Source: Deinococcus murrayi DSM 11303
GTDB lineage: Bacteria; Deinococcota; Deinococci; Deinococcales; Deinococcaceae
DNA: 64,000 nucleotides
NCBI RefSeq assembly: GCF_000482805.1
Contig: NZ_KI519503.1
Coordinates: forward strand, 96,001 to 160,000
Direction: 5' to 3'
Below the pieces are notes generated by a model. It saw only the letters and a program-made list of their open reading frames with translations, had not been told where the DNA came from and searched no databases. This document shows, piece by piece, positions 59,637-64,000 of the stretch. The translations under genes were made by a program, and so were the position numbers. Within the stretch, counting starts at the first letter, position 1; each line of letters begins with the position of its first letter.

Positions 59637-60824
59637 TTAGCCCCGCGTGGCCTGCGCGAGCACGTCGCCCACCACGTCCGCCATCTGGCCCATATCTTCC
59701 GGCGTGAGGGTCGGGTGGACCAGGAACATCAGTGAGGTCTCGCCGAGTTCGCGGGCCACCGGGAAGCGCTCCTGCGGACCATATCCGGCGTCCTGAAACG
59801 CCTTTTCGAGGTAAATCTCCGAGCACGAGCCGCTGAAGCAGGGCACCCCACGGGCGGCAATCTCGGTCATGATGCGATCACGGGTCCAGCCCTCGCGCAG
59901 GGCTTCGGGGCGGACATAGGCGTAGTACTTGTAGTAGGCGTGGAAGATCTCTTCCGGCGGCAGGGTGAGGCGCAGGGCTGGATGCCCGGCAAACCGCTCA
60001 TTGAGCACAGCGGCGTTGGCCCGGCGGCGCTCCATCCAGTCCGGCAGCTTGCGGAGCTGCAACCTCCCGATGGCCGCCTGCACCTCCAGCATGCGCCAGT
60101 TGGTCCCAAAGGACTCGTGCAGCCAGCGGAAGCCGGGTGGGTGCTCGCGCTCGTAGACGGCCTCGTAGCTCTTGCCGTGGTCCTTGAAGGCCCAGGCCCG
60201 CCGCCAGGCTGCGGTATCGTTCAGCGCGAGCAGGCCGCCCTCGCCGCCCGTGGTCATGATTTTGTCCTGGCAGAAGGAAAAGGCCCCGGCGTGCCCGATG
60301 CTGCCCACCGGACGCCCCTTGTAAAAGGCCCCGTGGGCCTGCGCGCAGTCCTCGATCACGATGAGGTCATGCTTGCGGGCCAGCTCCATGATGGGGTCCA
60401 TGTCGCAGGGCCACCCCGCGAGGTGCACGGCGATGATGGCGCGGGTCTTCGGGGTGATGAGCGGACGGATGGTCTCGGCAGTCAGGTTGCCAGACTCGCG
60501 GTCGACCTCTGCGACGACGGGCACGCAGCCGCGCATCACCGCCGCGCTCGCCGAGGCGATGAAGGTGCGGCTGGTCGTGATGACCTCTGCGCCCTCGCCG
60601 ATGCCAAAGGCGTAGAGGGCCAGCTCCAGCGCCAGCGTGCCGTTGTGCAGGGCGATGGCGTGCCGCACGCCCAGGTACTCGGCGTACTCGCGCTCGAATT
60701 CGCGGGCCTCGGTGCCGGTCCAGTAGTTGACCCGGCCCGACTGGAGGACCGCCGAGACCGCCTGGACCTCGTCGGGTTCGAAGACGGGCCAGCCAGAGAA
60801 TTTCACTTTTTCAGGTGTCATCAT
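59637..60824 (-). CDS. DegT/DnrJ/EryC1 family sugar aminotransferase
   Basis: The 395-residue PLP enzyme aminates a nucleotide-linked keto sugar. HNGTLALELAL, IEDCAQAHGA and FSFCQDKIMTTGGEGG (PLP lysine) are present. Together with the dehydratase it forms a typical aminosugar module (as PglF-PglE). Two ATGs at 60824 and 60821 are equally possible; GAGG lies close upstream. Confidence 0.92.
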   Translation of the reverse strand: MMTPEKVKFSGWPVFEPDEVQAVSAVLQSGRVNYWTGTEAREFEREYAEYLGVRHAIALHNGTLALELALYAFGIGEGAEVITTSRTFIASASAAVMRGCVPVVAEVDRESGNLTAETIRPLITPKTRAIIAVHLAGWPCDMDPIMELARKHDLIVIEDCAQAHGAFYKGRPVGSIGHAGAFSFCQDKIMTTGGEGGLLALNDTAAWRRAWAFKDHGKSYEAVYEREHPPGFRWLHESFGTNWRMLEVQAAIGRLQLRKLPDWMERRRANAAVLNERFAGHPALRLTLPPEEIFHAYYKYYAYVRPEALREGWTRDRIMTEIAARGVPCFSGSCSEIYLEKAFQDAGYGPQERFPVARELGETSLMFLVHPTLTPEDMGQMADVVGDVLAQATRG

Positions 60825-60844
60825 GGACCTCAGTTTCTCCTGAT

Positions 60845-61552
60845 TTAAAGCCAGCTTTCGAGAAGATCACGCAGTACTCTAAAACTATTTACCTCAACCT
60901 GCGCCGCAAACGTTTCATCTGCAGGCTCCAGACGGTCTCTGACCTGCAGGGGCAGCCGGAGGCGAACCGTGCGCCAGCCGAGAGAGTTCGGAGCCACAAA
61001 ATCCTTGAGCACGTTGTCGCCGACATAAAGCAGCGCGGGACCATGTAGGCCGCTGACTCTCTCCATTTCCTGAAATGCCGTAGGGCTGGGTTTCCAGTGA
61101 TCCTTTCCGTAGGCATCGGTGAAGACGATATGGTCTAGCAGCGATTCTAGGCCCAGCGCGTCAACCTTACGCTGCTGACCAACCAGTTCGCCGTCACTGA
61201 TTAGTCCTAGAAAAATGCCACGGTGCCGCCAGTGTTCAAGGGCTTCTCGCCATTCGTCAGCGAGTCTTAGATCAGGCTGGTGTTCACGATACACCCGCAC
61301 CATCTTCAGTACGTCCGAGCGTTCCCCTAGGTGAGGAAAGGCGGTCAAAAGATGATTGAACGTCTGACCGTCGTTCTCCTGGGCAGCCCGCTTAACCAAC
61401 CACTCGCCGTAGCGCTGACCTTCATCGGGATCGTCACTTAGACTGCGGCCGACCGCCAGAAAGCCGCTCTGAACATATTCATGCTCCAAATACAGTGTGT
61501 CGTCGAGATCCAGGATGATGCCCTGCAAGCGAGGCGACACCCGTTCACTCAC
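60845..61552 (-). CDS. HAD-superfamily hydrolase
   Basis: The 235-residue protein has the HAD signature IILDLDDTLYLEHEYV (nucleophile D in DLDDT), LGLISDGELVGQQRKV (motif II), K in YGKDHWKPSP (motif III) and YVGDNVLKDF (motif IV). The cap domain is of the C1 helical type. The substrate is unknown; in a glycan cluster a sugar phosphate is plausible. GTG 61552 gives a 4-nt overlap with the ATP-grasp gene; GTG 61555 is also possible. Confidence 0.85.
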   Translation of the reverse strand: MSERVSPRLQGIILDLDDTLYLEHEYVQSGFLAVGRSLSDDPDEGQRYGEWLVKRAAQENDGQTFNHLLTAFPHLGERSDVLKMVRVYREHQPDLRLADEWREALEHWRHRGIFLGLISDGELVGQQRKVDALGLESLLDHIVFTDAYGKDHWKPSPTAFQEMERVSGLHGPALLYVGDNVLKDFVAPNSLGWRTVRLRLPLQVRDRLEPADETFAAQVEVNSFRVLRDLLESWL

Positions 61553-62517
61553 CACTTGGGCGTTTCCGTGAAGATTTCAGTGTTGGTGCGGGTCATATAC
61601 ATCCCAACTCGGTAGTCGCCCAGACGCGACTCGACGGTTCGTCCCTGGATCTCCTCCAGAAGCCACTGCGGATACCTTCCGCCAGCGGCGTATCCTAGAG
61701 GATAGCCCCCTCCGAATCTCGGATTGATTTCTGACAGGAAGTAGCCTTCCGCCGTGTCGAACGCCTGGAGTGTGATGGCCCCCCGAGCCCCAAGACTGCC
61801 GGCCACATTCAGGACTTTTGTCAACCATTCGCCGAGGTGGTCGTTACTGCTCAGGGTTACCCCTTGAATGGATTCGCCACCCAGGGTGCGAATGCGCCTG
61901 CGCGGCACGAAGTGAATAGGCCGTCCATCCTGCGCGATAAAAGCGTCGATGGTGATCTCGGGTCCATGCATCTCTTTCTGAATGATGGCGTTCGGTACGC
62001 GTGTCAGGGTCTTGTGCAATTCATCCCGATGAATGCCGTAGGTATGCATGCTCGCGCTACCGTCTCTGGGCTTGAGAAACAGCCGCTCAGGCAATGTATC
62101 GGGAGCCGGGAGGTTCTCCGGCAGCCAGGAAGGCGGCACGGTGATCCTATGGTCCGCGAAGGCCTGCATGGTCAGCCACTTGTCGCCTGTGATCTGCACA
62201 AACTCCGGGCTCGAGATGTGAACCCGGCAGCCCTGGTCGGCAAATCGACCTTGCGCTTCGGCCAGAACCTGCAACTCGGTGTCGATGGTTGGTACTAGAA
62301 GTCGGACCTGGTAGCGGGCAACGATGTCGAGCAGACGCGGGATATAGGCGGCGTCCGTGACCCGGGGAACCTGCTCCGCGACATCTGCCAGATACAGCGC
62401 TGGGGCCAATGGATCGAGATCTGCTCCGATCACCTGCCCACCAAGAGGCGAGACCGCCTCACGTATCGCCTGGAGCAGAGAGGTGCGGCGTCCCGCACTC
62501 GTTAACAGGACGTTCAC
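61549..62517 (-). CDS. ATP-grasp ligase (CarB-like)
   Basis: The 322-residue protein starts with a pre-ATP-grasp Rossmann-like domain (NVLLTSAGRRTSLLQAI) and has an ATP-grasp core with RLFLKPRDGSASMHTYG, IIQKEMHGPEITIDAF and FLSEINPRFGGGYPLGYAAGG. Such enzymes form amide or acyl phosphate bonds; in glycan clusters they may attach amino acids to sugars. Its GTG start overlaps the sugar transferase stop by 4 nt (GTGA). Confidence 0.88.
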   Translation of the reverse strand: MNVLLTSAGRRTSLLQAIREAVSPLGGQVIGADLDPLAPALYLADVAEQVPRVTDAAYIPRLLDIVARYQVRLLVPTIDTELQVLAEAQGRFADQGCRVHISSPEFVQITGDKWLTMQAFADHRITVPPSWLPENLPAPDTLPERLFLKPRDGSASMHTYGIHRDELHKTLTRVPNAIIQKEMHGPEITIDAFIAQDGRPIHFVPRRRIRTLGGESIQGVTLSSNDHLGEWLTKVLNVAGSLGARGAITLQAFDTAEGYFLSEINPRFGGGYPLGYAAGGRYPQWLLEEIQGRTVESRLGDYRVGMYMTRTNTEIFTETPKW

Positions 62518-64000
62518 AGCGTTCCCTCCGTGGTGCTGCCCTTGAAAATCGGCATGGTGGCGTCACCCGCCGCACTGATGCCATCACGTCGCAATACTTT
62601 GGCAACGGTCATGCACAGAATCCGCAGGTCGAGAGCCAGCGTGCGGTTCTCAACGTACCACACGTCCAGTTCAAACTTTTCCTCCCAGGACAGGGCGTTG
62701 CGGCCATTGACCTGTGCCCATCCCGTAATGCCGGGCCGGACCTCGTGCCGCCGCGCCTGCCTGGGGGTATACAGAGGCAGGTACTCCATCAGCAAAGGCC
62801 GTGGCCCTACCAGGCTCATGTCGCCCTTCAAGACATTGAGGAGCTCGGGCAGTTCATCCAGGCTGGTCGAGCGCAGGAAGCGGCCAAAAGCCGTCAAACG
62901 CTCGGCATCGGGTAGCAGGTGGCCGTCCGGCCCACGCTCATCGGTCATGGTGCGGAACTTGTACATGGTAAACGGCTGCCCCGCAAGCCCCGGCCTGACC
63001 TGACGAAAGAGCACCGGAGTCCCCAGCTTGAGGCGCACCAGGCCTGCCAGGACACCCAATGGCAAGGAAAGCAGCAACAGGCCCAGGCCTGCGGCCAGCA
63101 CATCGAAGGTTCTCTTCTGCGGTTGCAGGCGGCTCAGCGAGTGCCAGGCGAGCAGGTCACCATAAAAATCAGCCCAGCGGGTTTGAACCTGCTCGGGCGA
63201 GAACTGTTCACGCACCCAGGCCTGTCCAGCCGCTCCACGCTCACGGGCGACCTGTGGGTGCGCCAGTGCCTCGTCCAGGGCCTGCGCGAGTGCCGAAGCG
63301 TCGCCGACTGGCACGATCCATCCAGTTTTGCCGTGCTGCACCGCGTCTCGCGCACCCGTGGCAGTGGTGGTGACGACTGGTAGACCCATTGCTGCCGCCT
63401 CCAAAGCAACTGTAGGAAACCCTTCCCGATAGGTTGGCAGGGCCAGAACCGTCATCAGGGGATAGTAAGGCGCTACATCGGGCACGAAACCAGCCCGGAT
63501 CACGCCTGGGTGCTCCTCAATGGCGGCCCGGACCTGGGCCGGAACCGGGTCCCCTTCCTCGTAATCGCCGACCAGCAACAACCGCACCTCTGGACGCCGA
63601 GTGGAGACGGTCTGATAGGCCTCCAGCAATTCCGACATACCCTTGTCCCGCGTGAAGCGCCCGACGAATCCGATGACAGGCGTTCCCTCGGGAAGGTTCA
63701 GGGTGCCGCGCAGGGCAGAGGTCAGGGGAAGTGTCCGCGACGGCTCGGGCACTTTCACACCGTTGGCGCTGCCTGCTCCGAGTACCAGGGTCTTGTGGGC
63801 GGGCGCCAGACGCAACTCGTGGACGCGTTCGCGCAGGCTGGGGCTGACACATACGATGCGGTGCGCGCACGCCATCGCCAGACGTTCGGTCAAGGTCAGA
63901 AGCTGGCGCCTGGCCCCGGTGGCCGTTTCCAGACGCAGGCCATGCAGGGTATAGATGCGGACGGGCACACATGCCGCGGCCCCAGCCAGACCCGCCAGCA
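62514..64000 (-). CDS. Glycosyltransferase (GT4-like) fused to polyprenyl-phosphate sugar-1-phosphate transferase (5' end outside window)
   Basis: The frame is open to the right edge, and the residues just before the GTG at 63968 (AGAAACVPVRIYTLHG) continue the usual GT4 fold, so the true start lies outside. The N-terminal part is a GT4-type glycosyltransferase: VIGFVGRFTRDKGMSELL near the middle and PTYREGFPTVALEAAAMGLPVVTT. From about 300 residues before the end (counting FDVLAAGLGLLLLSLPLGVL) a bacterial sugar transferase domain follows, with one membrane segment, KFRTMT, RSTSLDELPELLNVLKGDMSLVGPRP and PGITGWAQVNGR. The last is an initiating enzyme that loads the first sugar on undecaprenyl phosphate, so this fusion would carry two consecutive steps in one protein. 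Confidence 0.92.
   Translation of the reverse strand, partial: LAGLAGAAACVPVRIYTLHGLRLETATGARRQLLTLTERLAMACAHRIVCVSPSLRERVHELRLAPAHKTLVLGAGSANGVKVPEPSRTLPLTSALRGTLNLPEGTPVIGFVGRFTRDKGMSELLEAYQTVSTRRPEVRLLLVGDYEEGDPVPAQVRAAIEEHPGVIRAGFVPDVAPYYPLMTVLALPTYREGFPTVALEAAAMGLPVVTTTATGARDAVQHGKTGWIVPVGDASALAQALDEALAHPQVARERGAAGQAWVREQFSPEQVQTRWADFYGDLLAWHSLSRLQPQKRTFDVLAAGLGLLLLSLPLGVLAGLVRLKLGTPVLFRQVRPGLAGQPFTMYKFRTMTDERGPDGHLLPDAERLTAFGRFLRSTSLDELPELLNVLKGDMSLVGPRPLLMEYLPLYTPRQARRHEVRPGITGWAQVNGRNALSWEEKFELDVWYVENRTLALDLRILCMTVAKVLRRDGISAAGDATMPIFKGSTTEGTL

Noticed and set aside
63966..63968. GTG as the start of the glycosyltransferase fusion
   Set aside because: The residues upstream continue the family pattern to the window edge, so the gene is treated as truncated there.

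Overview
The window looks like chromosomal DNA of a Deinococcus-type bacterium (Deinococcota). The grounds are very high G+C over most of its length; a complete LysW-dependent aminoadipate lysine operon whose leader peptide attenuator resembles the one reported in Thermus; a type I-E style CRISPR array; and many start codons preceded at 5-7 nt by a TAnnnT box, the pattern of leaderless transcripts known in Deinococcus. No rRNA or tRNA gene was seen. Genus is an inference.

Layout. 1-10658 (minus strand) is a defence-like operon: a McrC/DUF2357-type PD-(D/E)XK nuclease, a McrB-type AAA+ ATPase, a 1761-residue fusion of a DEDDh exonuclease, a DinG/XPD-like iron-sulfur helicase and a RecQ helicase, and a large unrecognised protein that runs off the left edge. 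A 16-repeat CRISPR array (10707-11650) lies directly upstream and reads the same way; no cas genes are in the window. 11760-20102 is nitrogen assimilation: gltB-gltD facing glnK-amtB. A lone response regulator follows. 20697-28987 (minus) is one nine-gene lysine operon, hcs-lysT-lysU-lysW-lysX-lysY-lysZ-lysJ-lysK, behind a promoter, a leader peptide with tandem Lys codons and a terminator.

29229-36054 holds a DinB-like protein, an iron-type alcohol dehydrogenase of the hydroxyacid-oxoacid transhydrogenase family, an acyl-CoA synthetase and the late cobalamin genes cobS-cobC-cobU-cobT. 36070-46770 is branched-chain amino acid synthesis: leuB, leuD, leuC and ilvD on minus; ilvB, ilvN, a cupin, ilvC and leuA on plus. 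leuC, ilvB and leuA each have their own leader peptide rich in the matching amino acids, followed by a hairpin. With the lysine leader that makes four attenuation-type leaders in 16 kb, all apparently leaderless and using codons that look rare in this G+C-rich DNA.

46940-54666 is mixed: arsenate reductase/phosphatase, DUF808 membrane protein, GAF histidine kinase, MFS transporter, eRF1-like protein and a tyrosine-recombinase-fold protein that lacks catalytic residues. 54743-64000 is a surface polysaccharide cluster: O-antigen ligase/polymerase-like protein, exported partner, RmlD-like reductase, FlaA1/PglF-like dehydratase, DegT aminotransferase, HAD phosphatase, ATP-grasp ligase, and a glycosyltransferase fused to a polyprenyl-phosphate sugar transferase that is cut by the right edge. 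Both ends of the window (defence operon; ATP-grasp/HAD part) look lower in G+C than the core, which suggests acquired DNA.

The best candidate for an undescribed system is the four-gene defence-like operon.
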